From assembly GCA_047619485.1 (NCBI GenBank), contig JBLHKE010000515.1, positions 1-5,780 on the forward strand: a stretch of DNA of 5,780 nt, written 5' to 3'. This DNA comes from JBLHKE01 sp047619485. Lineage in GTDB: Bacteria > Verrucomicrobiota > Verrucomicrobiia > Verrucomicrobiales > DEV007. Shown one piece after another: positions 5,775 through 5,780 of this stretch. The translations under genes and the position numbers were made by a program. Position 1 is the stretch's first letter, and each line of letters begins with the position of its first letter. The notes under the pieces were generated by a model that saw nothing but the letters and a program-made list of their open reading frames with translations, did not search any database and was not told where the DNA came from.

Positions 5775-5780
5775 CGAAAC
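5761..5780 (+). CDS. Start of a further gene, truncated by the window end
   Basis: An ATG at 5761 opens a frame (M-Q-S-N-N-E) that is still open at the window end and overlaps the last 14 bases of the dehydratase-like gene in another frame. The strong GGGAGG seven bases upstream supports it as a real, translationally coupled start. Six codons do not identify the product. By context an aldehyde dehydrogenase for 2,5-dioxopentanoate or another sugar-acid enzyme would fit, but that is a guess. Confidence 0.5.

Noticed and set aside
1..5780. CRISPR array, insertion sequence, integrase, toxin-antitoxin or defence genes
   Set aside because: I looked on both strands and found no regularly spaced repeats, transposase motifs, terminal inverted repeats or known defence domains.

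Overview
The window looks like a piece of chromosome from a moderately GC-rich, Gram-negative-type bacterium. My best guess is Verrucomicrobiota or another PVC-group lineage. That guess rests on the style of the pseudopilin (long leader, Phe-Thr-Leu-Val-Glu signal, a GspG-like C-terminus with DPFG, WHYR and YDLWS blocks), the lysine-rich linker in the GspF protein, and weak or absent Shine-Dalgarno sequences before several genes. It is inference, not proof.

Layout. Bases 1-457 hold no convincing gene, only a GC-rich hairpin region near 145-172 and an isolated TATAAT hexamer. From 458 to 3087 there is a plus-strand group: a GspF/PilC-type inner-membrane platform protein, a GspG-like pseudopilin, and a second protein clearly paralogous to that pseudopilin. 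The paralogue has lost the prepilin-peptidase recognition sequence and kept a plain N-terminal membrane anchor. Bases 3088-3428 are non-coding and contain a strong GC hairpin and a good candidate intrinsic terminator for the plus-strand group. A GntP-family sugar-acid permease follows on the minus strand (4877 down to 3429). Across a 69-bp divergent intergenic region lies a plus-strand gene for a fumarylacetoacetate-hydrolase-fold enzyme, very like archaeal 2-keto-3-deoxy-D-arabinonate dehydratase. The start of a further co-directional gene overlaps its last 14 bases and runs off the window.

How the genes work together. The first group is part of a type II secretion or type IV pilus-like machine. 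Its ATPase, secretin and prepilin peptidase are not in the window, so they must lie elsewhere if the system works. The second group looks like sugar-acid catabolism: a proton-coupled permease would import an aldonate or related acid, and the dehydratase would convert a 2-keto-3-deoxy-pentonate to 2,5-dioxopentanoate. The truncated next gene would be a natural place for the following dehydrogenase, but its identity cannot be read from 20 bases.

I see no convincing new defence, mobile or CRISPR-like system. The most unusual item is the tandem pseudopilin paralogue without a class III signal, which has two cysteines absent from its sister.
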